This document shows, in pieces, positions 37,028 through 45,383 of a stretch of DNA of 64,000 nt (position 1 is its first letter; each line of letters opens with the position of its first letter). A program made the translations under genes and the position numbers. Source of the stretch: Actinoallomurus sp963799975 (lineage in GTDB: Bacteria; Actinomycetota; Actinomycetes; Streptosporangiales; Streptosporangiaceae). The notes below the pieces were generated by a model, which was not told the DNA's origin, searched no databases, and was given only the letters and a program-made list of their open reading frames with translations. The stretch covers positions 1 through 64,000 of the forward strand of contig CAWCZF010000002.1 of assembly GCA_963799975.1 (NCBI GenBank), in the 5' to 3' direction.

Positions 37028-38392
37028 CCCAGTCGCATCAGAGCAGACAAAAGCGACCAGAACGTAACAACCACCCAGACAGACACGCCAGACAACAACC
37101 AGTCACGAACCACACACAAGCAAAGAAAGCTTTACGAACACACGTAACCTCAGCAGCCCCCGCACACGTCTTGACCTAATATGCATTTTCGGGCCGAAGC
37201 GTTATGCCCCCACGCTGCGGCGATGCCTTCCGCAGCACCGCGACAGCAGCCACATCAGCTACCACCTCACCCACCCCACAGCCCGGTGACAAGATCGTTA
37301 CCTTCATCCAAGATCAGTGATCTACGCCACATTGAAAATGATCACAGCACCTGAAGCCGAGCCGTCCACATACAGACATATGCAACGACCTGCAAAAAGC
37401 AGCGATCAGAAGTCCAGGCCGAACAGGCCACCGATCGGCATCCTCCGATCACGTGCCCACGCCCGCCACGAACCAATGCGAGCGGAACGGGCCATCCTCT
37501 CCGCGCTCGCGCGGCCGCACCCCCGACGCCGACGCCGACGACACGACCCGCTCATAACTCCCACGGACGCTCCTGGAAAAGCGACGCCGGGTCTACCCAA
37601 ACGCCCTCCTACCCTCGCCTAAGTTGCACACCCCGCGCAGGCCGCCCCGCGGCTGGCATACCGTGGGCATCCTCGCCGCGCGACGTCACCGCCGAGTTCC
37701 ACCCATCCCGCACGCGGAGTTGGTGAACCCTCCCAGAACAGCCGGCATCAGCAGGCGCCACTGACCTGCCACTTCTCTCACTTCCGGGATTTCGGACACG
37801 GGCCTAGGGCTGAGGCCTATGATCCGCGCACGGTGATCCCATGCCGGTGAACCGTGGGTGCTCGGAGGGTGCTCGTATGTCGCGACACCCGCCGTCACAT
37901 GACGACACAACCCGGCAGCCGAACCGGCGGAGCCCCGGGCGGAGCGGCATTAAGCGAGAGATCTCATCCAAACCGGTGAGGATCTGGGCAGACCAGCCGT
38001 AGGTCCTGCGCTCGCCTGTGGCGGTGACATCGAGGGTCGCCTCGTGTGGCAGTCTCACCAGAGACCGACTCGTCGGCGTGGCGAGGTGACGGGCCCCTGA
38101 CGCCCGGCTTTCGCGCAAAGCCGCCCGGGGAGGAGCCCGGTGCTGCGGCTGGCGGTCCCGGTTCTGGGTCAGCTCGTCGACATCTTTTCCCTGGCTCGCG
38201 TCTTCATGTCCTCGATCCTCTCGGATGGGTGCGTATCTCCCATCTCCTCACGGGTCTGGGGTGAGCGAGCGCAGGTTCTGCTTAGCGCGGACACGGTGTT
38301 CCCGACCCGCCTTCAGGAGGGCTGGAAGATGACCGCGGCAGGGGTGCCCAGCGGCAGGCCAAGGGCCCGTAAGACCGTGATGTGGAGGCCTG
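37028..38392. other. 1.36-kb region without a supportable gene
   Basis: It holds the promoter side of the RHS gene (AT-richer near 37030-37150 and 37300-37390). Several short frames are open (minus 37686-37910 and 37804-38118; plus 38046-38264 and 38140-38514) but none shows a family motif. The minus segment RLPHEATLDVTATGERRTYG near 37950-38060 looks the most protein-like and may be a fragment. No RNA gene recognised. Confidence 0.35.
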
Positions 38393-38539
38393 ATGCGTCT
38401 CATGTTCGGGCTCACGCTGACGATCGTCCTCGGCGGGCCGGCGTACTTGATCATCATCGGGCTGCGGCGGTGGGCTACGGGCATCCGGCCCGCTTTTCGG
38501 TCATCCCAAAATAGGAGGCCATCGTCGGCCGGATTTTAG
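38393..38539 (+). CDS. single-TM peptide before the gas-vesicle genes
   Basis: 48 residues, with GGAGG just upstream of the ATG at 38393. MRLMFGLTLTIVLGGPAYLI then IIGLRRW gives one membrane helix followed by a basic tail. It is too small for domain assignment. It is in the same direction as the gas-vesicle cluster but separated by 318 bp, so membership is uncertain. Confidence 0.4.
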   Translation: MRLMFGLTLTIVLGGPAYLIIIGLRRWATGIRPAFRSSQNRRPSSAGF

Positions 38540-38857
38540 CGCAGACAGGTCGGACGCCCCGTACAGAGATCGCGTCGTGGACGTTAAGAGCTCGCAAAAT
38601 AACCCACTCGGGGGGTGCTGACCTGCTCAAACGGAGACCGTGAGGGTACAGTTGACATAAACAACCGCGACCTGTGGTCGGCCGCTATCTCACGGCTCGT
38701 GCGCCGGGCACCTCGTAACGGACGAGCCGAGAGGCACGCTCGCCGGAGCGGCGGGGGCTTGATCTGCAGCTGCCGAGACCACGGCGGGATGCGCGCTTTC
38801 CGGTTTTGCCGCCAGGTTTTCTGCTGATCCTGGGTCGCGCAAGGGGGAGATCGCAAA
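38540..38857. other. upstream region of the gas-vesicle operon
   Basis: Likely promoter region. A TTGACA hexamer at 38652-38657 is present but without a matching -10 at the right distance. AAGGGGGAG at about 38840-38848 is the ribosome-binding site for the first operon gene. The open plus frame 38615-38827 shows no recognisable product. Confidence 0.4.
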
Positions 38858-39463
38858 ATGAAATGCGGAAGTCAGATAGCCGTCGCCGTCGTCGGCGGCT
38901 ACTTCCTAGGGCGGAGTCGCAAGACCCGTCTCGCGGCACTCCTGGCGCTCATGGCAGCGGGCGGGGGCACGCTCCCCGTCGGCCCGGAGGATCTGCTGCG
39001 CAAGATCCCGCTGGGCGGTCCGCTGGACAAGCTGACCGGCGATCTGCGCAGCCAGATCGTCGATGCCGGCATGAATGTGGCGAAGAAGGCGGCGAGCAGC
39101 CGCATCGACTCACTCAGCGATCGTTTGCAAGAGCACGCGGACACGCTCCGTGGTACCGGTGCCACGGAGGGCGCGGAGCCCGAGGAGGAGCCGGAGCGCG
39201 AGCGGCCCCGCAGGCGTGACAAGCCGGCGCGCGAAGGGCGGACGCGTGCGAAGCCGTCACGTCGCGAACCGGAATACGACGAGGACGCGTACGACGATCA
39301 CGATTACGACGACTACGAGTCCGACGACTACGACGAGCCGGAGCCCGAGCCGGAGCCGGAGCCGGAGCGGCGACGCCGCCCCCCGGCGAGGCCCAGGCGG
39401 CCCGAGCCCCGCAGGCAGGCCCCGAGGCAGGGCCGTCCCGAGAGGGGCCGGTCGGCGCGGTAG
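38858..39463 (+). CDS. gas-vesicle-cluster accessory protein with charged tail
   Basis: 201 residues; ATG at 38858 follows AAGGGGGAGATCGCAAA. The N-terminal half is hydrophobic then helical (AVAVVGGYFLGRSRKTRLAA, LGGPLDKLTGDLRSQIVDAG). The C-terminal half is extremely charged: Arg/Lys blocks, an Asp/Tyr run (YDDHDYDDYESDDYDEP), a Glu-Pro repeat and a terminal Arg/Pro region, so it is probably disordered. Streptomyces gas-vesicle clusters contain comparable extra genes (gvpY/gvpZ) and this one most resembles that position. The role is unknown. Confidence 0.6.
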   Translation: MKCGSQIAVAVVGGYFLGRSRKTRLAALLALMAAGGGTLPVGPEDLLRKIPLGGPLDKLTGDLRSQIVDAGMNVAKKAASSRIDSLSDRLQEHADTLRGTGATEGAEPEEEPERERPRRRDKPAREGRTRAKPSRREPEYDEDAYDDHDYDDYESDDYDEPEPEPEPEPERRRRPPARPRRPEPRRQAPRQGRPERGRSAR

Positions 39464-39577
39464 GACGACCCAGGCGCCTCCCGCCGGGCGGCCACCGGGC
39501 TGATGTGTCCGCCGGACGCGACCCTTGAGTGCGCGATCGATGACTCTGGGTGACCTTCCAGAGTTGGGGAGGCAGTG

Positions 39578-40915
39578 ATGACCGAGAATAATCGGCCGGG
39601 CAAGGAGAGCGTCGACCTGACGGAGAACCTGCCGACGCAGCGACTTGCCCAGGAGGCGAAGAACCTCCTAGCGGCGTTCGCCGAGAAGTTGCTGGCCTCA
39701 GTGGGCGACAAGGTCAGCACCAAGGTCGACGAAGTCGGCAACGGGCTCCTGGAGAAGATCGGCACCGACGACGAGTCCAGCCCAGGGGTCAAGGCCGCCG
39801 TCTCGGGGGTCCAAGCGCTCAACGAGGGCAAGGGCCCCCTGCGCGCGGCGCTCGGCGCGGGTACGACCGGCCTCACGGAGAAGGTCAAAGGCATGTTCGG
39901 CGGCGGCAAGAACAAGGACAAGGACAAGGGCAAGAAGTTCCTTAACATCGTCGAGACGATCGACGTCGGAGTACCCCTGCGCCTCGTGTACGACCAGTGG
40001 ACCCAGTACGAGGACTTTCCCAAATTCATGAAGAAGGTCGAGCACGTCGAGCGGCCCTCGGAGGAGAAGACAAGCTGGAAGGCGCAGGTGTTCTGGTCGC
40101 ACCGCATCTGGGAGGCCACCGTCCAGGAGCAGGTGCCCGACGACCACATCGTGTGGCGCGCGAAGGGTGCCAAGGGGTACGTCGACGGCGCAGTCTCCTT
40201 CTCCGAATTGGCGCCGAACCTCACCCGGATCTGCCTCGTGATGGAATACCACGCCCAGGGGCTGTTCGAGCACACCGGGAACCTCTGGCGCGCTCAGGGT
40301 CGGCGGGCAAGGCTGGAGTTCAAGAACTTCCGGCGCTATGTGATGGCGCACGCGATCCTCAATCCGGACGAAGTCGAGGGCTGGCGCGGCGAGATTCGCG
40401 AGGGCGAGGTCGTTAAGACCCACGAAGAGGCCATGGAGGAAGAGGAGCGCGCCCGCGCCGAGGAGCCGGGGGAGCCCGAAGGCCGCGACGACGAGGAGCC
40501 CACAGCCGGAGAGGACGTCGGGCTCGTCCTCAGTGCCGAGCCCGAAGAAGGCGCTGAGTCCGAAGAAGGCACCGAGCCCGGAGCCGCCGAAGCGGGCGAA
40601 GAACGCGAGGAGGCCGTCGGGCCCGGCGCTGAGGACGAGCCCGAGGCCGGGTCCGTGGATGAGCCCGGCGAGCAGGAGGGCGAGGCGCAGCCCGAGGCGC
40701 AGCCGATGCGTGCTTCCCGGCGCTCGGCCGGCAACGGTGCGCGGCCGCGGCCCCCTCGCCGGCAAGCCGCCGAGGACGAGGAACGGCCGAAGACGAGCGC
40801 GTCGCGCCGCCGGACGCCCAAGGACCAGGGCTCGGACCAGGAGGATGCGCCCTCGGCCCCCGCGCGGCGGCCGAGACGCCGCCCCGCACGTGAGCGTGCA
40901 GAAGAGGCGGAGTGA
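39578..40915 (+). CDS. SRPBCC-domain gas-vesicle accessory protein
   Basis: 445 residues; ATG at 39578 with GGGGAGG five bases upstream (a GTG at 39575 is too close). After a helical N-terminus (LAQEAKNLLAAFAEKLLASV) comes a START/SRPBCC-type fold at about residues 125-270: VETIDVGVPLRLVYDQWTQY, EDFPKFMKKVEHVER and WEATVQEQVPDDHIVWRAKG. The last ~160 residues are a Glu/Ala/Pro-rich then Arg-rich disordered tail. SRPBCC proteins usually bind lipids or hydrophobic ligands. The position directly before gvpA agrees with similar genes in Streptomyces clusters. Confidence 0.7.
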   Translation: MTENNRPGKESVDLTENLPTQRLAQEAKNLLAAFAEKLLASVGDKVSTKVDEVGNGLLEKIGTDDESSPGVKAAVSGVQALNEGKGPLRAALGAGTTGLTEKVKGMFGGGKNKDKDKGKKFLNIVETIDVGVPLRLVYDQWTQYEDFPKFMKKVEHVERPSEEKTSWKAQVFWSHRIWEATVQEQVPDDHIVWRAKGAKGYVDGAVSFSELAPNLTRICLVMEYHAQGLFEHTGNLWRAQGRRARLEFKNFRRYVMAHAILNPDEVEGWRGEIREGEVVKTHEEAMEEEERARAEEPGEPEGRDDEEPTAGEDVGLVLSAEPEEGAESEEGTEPGAAEAGEEREEAVGPGAEDEPEAGSVDEPGEQEGEAQPEAQPMRASRRSAGNGARPRPPRRQAAEDEERPKTSASRRRTPKDQGSDQEDAPSAPARRPRRRPARERAEEAE

Positions 40916-40935
40916 CGAAACGAAGGTAGGGCCAC

Positions 40936-41373
40936 ATGGATGTCACGCCGTATGAGACATCGGGCTCGGTGCAGCGATCCTCCGGGAGCGCACTGGTGGA
41001 CGTCATCGACACGATCCTGGACAAGGGCTTGGTCATCGACGCCTTCGTGCGCGTGTCACTGGTGGGGATCGAGCTGATCACCATCGACGCGCGGATCGTG
41101 GTGGCGAGCGTGGACACCTACTTGCGTTTCGCCGAGGCCACCAACCGCCTGGACCTGTACGACAAGGGCGGCAAGGACCTTCCCGGTCTAGTGAACGAGC
41201 TGACTGAAGGAGGGACCAAGAGCAAGACCAAGGGAGTCCTCGGGGCGGCCAAGGAGACCGTGGAAGAGGTCTTCGAGGACGGGTCGGCGGACCGAGCCGG
41301 GGTCCGATCAGAGGATCGGGATGAATACCGAGAGCCACGTCGCCGACCGCCGCGAAGGGAGCGTGGGCGGTGA
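40936..41373 (+). CDS. gvpA: gas vesicle shell protein GvpA
   Basis: 145 residues. The core is the canonical shell subunit: SALVDVIDTILDKGLVIDAF, VRVSLVGIELITIDARIVVA and SVDTYLRFAEATNR, giving the alpha-beta-beta-alpha rib fold that packs into the vesicle wall. The ~80-residue C-terminal extension is charged (EDRDEYREPRRRPPRRERGR). Such extensions occur in actinomycete GvpA homologues but not in the short cyanobacterial form. AAGGTAGGG precedes the ATG. Its end overlaps gvpF by GTGA. Confidence 0.88.
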   Translation: MDVTPYETSGSVQRSSGSALVDVIDTILDKGLVIDAFVRVSLVGIELITIDARIVVASVDTYLRFAEATNRLDLYDKGGKDLPGLVNELTEGGTKSKTKGVLGAAKETVEEVFEDGSADRAGVRSEDRDEYREPRRRPPRRERGR

Positions 41374-42167
41374 CGACACGGCAGAAGAGAGAGACCGTCC
41401 GGCGTCCCGCCGGAACCGCGGGTTCTCCGTGCTACGTGTACGGGATCGTGCGGGCGCGGGCCCGACTGCCCAGGGACCTGCCCGGCCTCGGCGGCGGCCG
41501 GGTGTCGCTCGTGCGCCACGGCGACCTCGCGGCCGTGGTCAGCGAGATTTCGGCCAGAGCGGCGCTCGGCACCCGAGAGGACCTGCTCGCGCACGAGGGT
41601 GTGGTCGAGGCGCTCGCGGCGGAGATGACGGTGCTGCCGCTGCGGTTCGGCGCCGTGGTGGCCACCGCGGACGCGCTGGTCGAGGAGATGCTCGGTCCCT
41701 ACGCCGCCTGGTTCACGGAGGTGCTGGAGAGCCTGACCGGCGTACGGGAGTACGCCGTCGTCGGTGTCTACGTCGAGGAGACCGTGATCCGAGAGGTGCT
41801 CCGGGAGGACCTGGAGGCGGCGCAGTTGCGCGAGCAGATCCGGGGCAAGCCGGAGGAGGCCGCCTACTACGACCGGATCCGGCTCGGCGAGCTGATCGTG
41901 AAGGGATTGCGTGACCGGTGCCAGGCGGACAGCGAGGCGCTGAGGCGTGCGCTGGAGCCATACGCCGCCGCCGTCGCCGTACGGGCCCCGGCAGGAGAGG
42001 ACACCGCCGCCGACGCGGCGTTCCTCGTCGCCGACCGGGACCAGAAAGAGTTCGAGAACGCAGTGGACGAGCTGGGCGAACACTGGTCTGGCCGCATCCG
42101 GCTCCGCATGATCGGGCCGCTGGCCCCGTACGACTTCGTCCCGCCGCCCCCCGAGGAAGGGACATGA
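41370..42167 (+). CDS. gvpF: gas vesicle protein GvpF
   Basis: 265 residues from GTG at 41370, overlapping the gvpA stop. It has the GvpF/L fold: an N-terminal ferredoxin-like half (GSPCYVYGIVRARARLPRDL, LVRHGDLAAVVSEI) with the conserved HEGVVEALAAEMTVLPLRFG block, and a C-terminal half ending IRLRMIGPLAPYDFVPPP. GvpF/L proteins bind GvpA and assist early assembly of the vesicle. Whether this is F or L is decided here by position right after gvpA. Confidence 0.82.
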   Translation: MTTRQKRETVRRPAGTAGSPCYVYGIVRARARLPRDLPGLGGGRVSLVRHGDLAAVVSEISARAALGTREDLLAHEGVVEALAAEMTVLPLRFGAVVATADALVEEMLGPYAAWFTEVLESLTGVREYAVVGVYVEETVIREVLREDLEAAQLREQIRGKPEEAAYYDRIRLGELIVKGLRDRCQADSEALRRALEPYAAAVAVRAPAGEDTAADAAFLVADRDQKEFENAVDELGEHWSGRIRLRMIGPLAPYDFVPPPPEEGT

Positions 42168-42168
42168 G

Positions 42169-42438
42169 ATGGGACTTTTCACTGGCCTGCTCACGCTGCC
42201 GCTGGCACCCGTACGCAGTGTCGCCTGGCTGGCCGAACGCATCCGTGATCAGGTGGAACAGCAGATGTACGACCCGGCGTCGATCCGTCGGCAGCTGTGC
42301 GAGGTCGAGTCGCAGCGAGAGGCCGGGGTCCTGTCCGACGAAGAGGCGGCCGAGCTGGAGAACGTGCTGCTGAGCCGCATGCTGGCGGGGCGCTCGGGCG
42401 ACGCGGAGGGTGACTATGGGGCCCCGCGAGCCGGTTGA
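42169..42438 (+). CDS. gvpG: gas vesicle protein GvpG
   Basis: 89 residues, starting one base after the gvpF stop. MGLFTGLLTLPLAPVRSVAW then LAERIRDQVEQQMYDPASIR is the conserved GvpG N-terminus (PVRSVAWLAE, then LxxQVExExYDP), followed by a heptad-type helix (LCEVESQREAGVLSDEEAAE). GvpG is a small accessory protein needed for vesicle formation in characterised clusters. Its end overlaps the start of gvpO. Confidence 0.85.
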   Translation: MGLFTGLLTLPLAPVRSVAWLAERIRDQVEQQMYDPASIRRQLCEVESQREAGVLSDEEAAELENVLLSRMLAGRSGDAEGDYGAPRAG

Positions 42439-42742
42439 GCGAGATCGTCGGGACACGGAGTCCGGGCGCCGTCGGCGGCGTCAGATGACGGCCGAAACGA
42501 CCGCACGGCTCGCCACCGACTATGTGGCCGAGATGACCAGCAAGGAGCCCGAGGGGGTTGTAGCGCTGGAGCAGGCCGACGACGGCGGATGGATGGTCAG
42601 CATTGAGGTCGTTGAGACCCACCGGATCCCCGCTTCTACCGACATCCTGGCCGTCTATGAGGCCGACATGGACCCGGAGGGCGAGCTGATCGGCTGCCGG
42701 CGCGTCAAGCGCTACGCGCGTAGCCAGGTAGGGGAGAAATGA
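42416..42742 (+). CDS. gvpO: gas vesicle protein GvpO
   Basis: About 108 residues. ATG at 42416 is chosen because CGGAGGG lies 5 bases upstream; a GTG at 42410 falls inside that site. An Arg-rich start is followed by the conserved GvpO core: GVVALEQADDGGWMVSIEVV, then HRIPASTDILAVYEADMD and GCRRVKRYARSQ. GvpO is required for vesicle formation in haloarchaea and is common in actinomycete clusters; its biochemical role is not settled. Confidence 0.82.
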   Translation: MGPREPVERDRRDTESGRRRRRQMTAETTARLATDYVAEMTSKEPEGVVALEQADDGGWMVSIEVVETHRIPASTDILAVYEADMDPEGELIGCRRVKRYARSQVGEK

Positions 42743-42743
42743 C

Positions 42744-43220
42744 GTGAGCGAATCGACGGCGGGCAACAGGCTGACCGGGTTCGATCGGTCGTCAGCGCCG
42801 GCGCGACGCCCGGAGTCCGCGAATCTCGCCGACATTCTCGAGCGGGTGCTGGACAAAGGCATCGTCATTGCAGGCGACATTCAGGTGAACCTGCTCGACA
42901 TCGAGCTGCTGACCATCAAGTTGCGGTTGGTGATCGCGTCGGTGGACCGGGCCAAGGAGATGGGCATCGACTGGTGGGAGCACGATCCCACCCTCTCGTC
43001 AGGCCATGGCGACGGCTACAGCGAACTGGCCGAGGAGAATCGGTGGCTGCGGGACCGCGTCGCGGCCCTCGAAGAAGCCGACGAGGTAGCTCTCGAAGAG
43101 CCCGACGATCCGCCGATCGAGCGGTCGTCCCGCCGTGCCTTGGACAGGCAGCGCGACCGAACGCGCGACCGCCCCCGTAAGCGGCGGCCGCGTCCGCCGG
43201 AGCGTGAGGACCGTGGCTGA
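42744..43220 (+). CDS. gvpJ: gas vesicle protein GvpJ (GvpA-like)
   Basis: 158 residues from GTG at 42744 with AGGGGAG upstream, one base after the gvpO stop. The GvpA-like core reads ANLADILERVLDKGIVIAGD, IQVNLLDIELLTIKLRLVIA and KEMGIDWWEHDP; the NLLDIELLTIKLRL and WWE segments mark the J subgroup rather than the main shell protein. A coiled-coil and Arg-rich tail follows. GvpJ probably caps or nucleates the vesicle. Confidence 0.82.
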   Translation: MSESTAGNRLTGFDRSSAPARRPESANLADILERVLDKGIVIAGDIQVNLLDIELLTIKLRLVIASVDRAKEMGIDWWEHDPTLSSGHGDGYSELAEENRWLRDRVAALEEADEVALEEPDDPPIERSSRRALDRQRDRTRDRPRKRRPRPPEREDRG

Positions 43221-43995
43221 GACCGGGATTTACGTCTACGGCATCGCTCGCGACCTGCCAGACGAAGCGATGGCGAGGGCCCACGGCGTGGGCGGCGCGC
43301 CCGTGCGCGTCGTCGCGGACCGCGGGCTGGCCGCCGTGGTGAGTCCCGTGAGCCTGGATGAATTCGGCGAGGCCGCCCTGCGGCGGAACCTGGAGGATCT
43401 CGACTGGCTGGAGGCGACCGCACGCGCCCACGACACCGTCGTGGACGCCGCCGCCGAGTGCGCGGTCACCGTCCCGCTCGGGCTGGCCACCGTCTACCGA
43501 GGCGAGGACCGGCTGCGGACCGCGCTGCGGGATCGGCGCGAGGAGTTCGTCCAGGCCCTGAGCCGCATCGCCGGCCGTACGGAGTGGGGCGTCAAGATCT
43601 ACGGCGAGGCGTCGGCCGCGGATGAGCACAGGGGCGGCCCCGAGCCCGGGTCCGCGTCCGAACCGGTTCGACCCGGCACCTCTTACCTGCGGCAGCGCGG
43701 CATACGCCGGCAGGCACAGGAAGAGGCACGGCGCGAAATGCTGCTGATGGCCGAGAGGGTCGACGACGAGCTGTGCCGGCTCGCCGCTGCGAGCCGGCTG
43801 CACCGGCCCCAGGACCCGCAGCTGTCCGGGCAGGAGGGCTGGATGATCCTCAACGCCGCCTATCTCGTGGACGACGAGCGCGCGGACGCCTTCCGCGCCG
43901 CCATCGTCCGGCTCGCCGAGGCGTATCCGCGGATCGGGGTGGAGTTCACCGGGCCGTGGGCGCCGTACTCCTTCGCGACCGAGGAGGAGACGTGA
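43213..43995 (+). CDS. gvpL: gas vesicle protein GvpL (GvpF/L family)
   Basis: About 260 residues. The frame is open from 43135, but the family N-terminus AETGIYVYGIARDLPDEAM starts at the GTG at 43213 (or 43204), overlapping the end of gvpJ. GvpF/L landmarks are GLAAVVSPVSLDEFGEAALR, the RAHDTVVDAAAECAVTVPLG block and a C-terminal GVEFTGPWAPYSF. A central helical insertion (RRQAQEEARREMLLMAERVD) is typical of GvpL. It shares only family-level similarity with the gvpF at 41370. Confidence 0.82.
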   Translation: MAETGIYVYGIARDLPDEAMARAHGVGGAPVRVVADRGLAAVVSPVSLDEFGEAALRRNLEDLDWLEATARAHDTVVDAAAECAVTVPLGLATVYRGEDRLRTALRDRREEFVQALSRIAGRTEWGVKIYGEASAADEHRGGPEPGSASEPVRPGTSYLRQRGIRRQAQEEARREMLLMAERVDDELCRLAAASRLHRPQDPQLSGQEGWMILNAAYLVDDERADAFRAAIVRLAEAYPRIGVEFTGPWAPYSFATEEET

Positions 43996-44249
43996 ACCAA
44001 AGCCTGAGCGAGCAGCCGCGTGCGCCGCGCCCTGTACGGGGCGAGCGCGTCGCCCTCGTGGACCTGCTAGATCGCCTTCTCGCCGGCGGGGTGGTGATCG
44101 TCGGCGACGTGACCATCTCGATCGCGGACGTCGATCTCGTACGGATCTCGCTGCGGGCGCTCGTCGCGTCGATCCGGCCCGAGATAGAGCGCATGACCTG
44201 GGACGAGCCGATCCAGGGGACGGTGGTAAGGCAGGACCGGGAGCCGTGA
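43992..44249 (+). CDS. gvpS: gas vesicle protein GvpS (short GvpA-like)
   Basis: 85 residues from GTG at 43992, overlapping the gvpL stop (GTGA), with GAGGAGGAG upstream. The GvpA-like core RVALVDLLDRLLAGGVVIVG then DVTISIADVDLVRISLRALV differs from gvpA and gvpJ and is typical of the GvpS paralogue found in actinomycetes and bacilli. It is a minor shell or assembly component by analogy. Confidence 0.8.
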   Translation: MNQSLSEQPRAPRPVRGERVALVDLLDRLLAGGVVIVGDVTISIADVDLVRISLRALVASIRPEIERMTWDEPIQGTVVRQDREP

Positions 44250-44569
44250 GCCCGTACCGGCCGCGGCGCGACGCGGGCACGGCGCGCGGCAGGCTGTCGC
44301 GGCGCCTGGAGACCGACGCCGAGGAGGTCCAGCGGGATCTCATGCGGCTCGTGCTCACCGTGATCGAGCTGGTGCGCCAGCTGATGGAACGCCAGGCACT
44401 GCGCCGGGTGGACTCCGGTGACCTGTCCGAGGACAAGGTCGAGGAGCTCGGTCTGGCGCTCATGCGTCTGGAGGAGGCGATGACCGAGCTGCGGGAGCGG
44501 TTCGACATCGGTGCCGGCGACCTGAACCTCGACCTCGGCCCGCTGGGTCCCCTGTTGCCGCCGGAATAG
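44246..44569 (+). CDS. gvpK: gas vesicle protein GvpK
   Basis: 107 residues from GTG at 44246, overlapping the gvpS stop. It is all-helical with the family blocks DAEEVQRDLMRLVLTVIELV, RQLMERQALRRVDSGDLSED and LGLALMRLEEAMTELRERF, ending in LNLDLGPLGPLL. GvpK is an essential assembly protein in the clusters studied. It closes the operon; no gvpN ATPase or gvpV was found, as in several Streptomyces clusters. Confidence 0.87.
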   Translation: MSPYRPRRDAGTARGRLSRRLETDAEEVQRDLMRLVLTVIELVRQLMERQALRRVDSGDLSEDKVEELGLALMRLEEAMTELRERFDIGAGDLNLDLGPLGPLLPPE

Positions 44570-44668
44570 ATCGGGGCTGGCAGGAATTCGCTCTTGAGCG
44601 TCGATGTGTGGGTAAAGCGTTGAGTGACGGTTCCTGGGCGAGGAAGGATGGTGGCACGCCACATCGGA

Positions 44669-44695
44669 CTGGAGCGCGAGTACGACGCGCTCCAG
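44669..44695 (+). terminator. perfect 10-bp hairpin downstream of gvpK
   Basis: CTGGAGCGCG (44669-44678), 7-nt loop, CGCGCTCCAG (44686-44695). It is 100 bp after the gvpK stop with no T-run, so it may be a GC-type terminator or a processing hairpin. Confidence 0.45.
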
Positions 44696-44748
44696 GTCGG
44701 TTCCGGTCATGACCGGGCCGTCCAGTCCGGTGCGCGTGGCGAATCGCG

Positions 44749-45218
44749 GTGCTCGCCCCCACGATCTCGACGACGCTGACCGCCGGCATCACCGCCGCCG
44801 TCATCCCCCGGCCCACGCCGACACCGCCGACCCTCAGTGGGACTGCAACCCGAATGTCCAGACCCACGGGCTGGACATCGGCGTTTGTATCGACGGCCAC
44901 ACCGCCGGCCCCGGTGACAGTGTCGTTCCGACCCTGACTAGCACTCAGGAGATCCCCGTAGCGATCTCGCAGAACACCGCCGCCGATCCGCCCGTTCGCG
45001 CTCCGGAGAAAGGCGACGTCGACCGCTGCCATCTGATCGCCGGGGCCAATCCGGGGAGCGTCGACAGCCTCGGCGGGAACGGGAGTGAGCCGAGCAACCT
45101 CGTGCCCTGCTGGGGACAGCCGGCCAACCGCCCGGGAATGACGACCCAAGAAAAAGCCATCTACAATTACATGGTCAACACGAACGAGAGTTCACCACCG
45201 TCACCGGCCAAAAAATAA
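44749..45218 (+). pseudogene. secreted DNA/RNA nuclease-like toxin fragment
   Basis: A short hydrophobic start (IAVLAPTISTTLTAGITAAV) lies in one frame and the rest in another, so a frame change near 44800-44850 is needed. The second part contains WDCNPNVQTHGLDIGVCIDG and then DRCHLIAGANPGSVDSLGGN with SEPSNLVPCWGQPANRPGM, resembling the D-R-G-H then N-L-V-P motif order of non-specific endonuclease toxins; here the usual Gly is Cys. It ends in an AT-rich patch at about 45210. It looks like a detached toxin module, perhaps from an RHS-type locus. Confidence 0.5.
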
Positions 45219-45383
45219 AAATTACCCTGGGAAACTAGCTCAATTATCGTGAGTTGGCCGGTCGCTGGCCACCCGCTTCCGCGGACCGGCGGCCGGCTGC
45301 CGTGCTGCCGATGCCCTGCCAGTTGGGGTACCTGCCAGACGCATTCAGCGAGGTGAGAATTCGGTTGCTGCCCGGCGTGCCGA

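Noticed and set aside
37317..37622. Plus frame of about 100 codons before the gas-vesicle cluster
   Set aside because: Arg/Pro-rich translation, no start signal and no family resemblance.
38652..38680. TTGACA at 38652 as the gas-vesicle promoter
   Set aside because: The sequence 17 bp downstream (TGGTCG) is not a plausible -10, so it is not annotated as a promoter.
39290..39380. GAGCCGGAGCCGGAG-type run as a DNA repeat or CRISPR array
   Set aside because: It encodes the Glu-Pro-rich tail of the protein at 38858-39463; no spacers.
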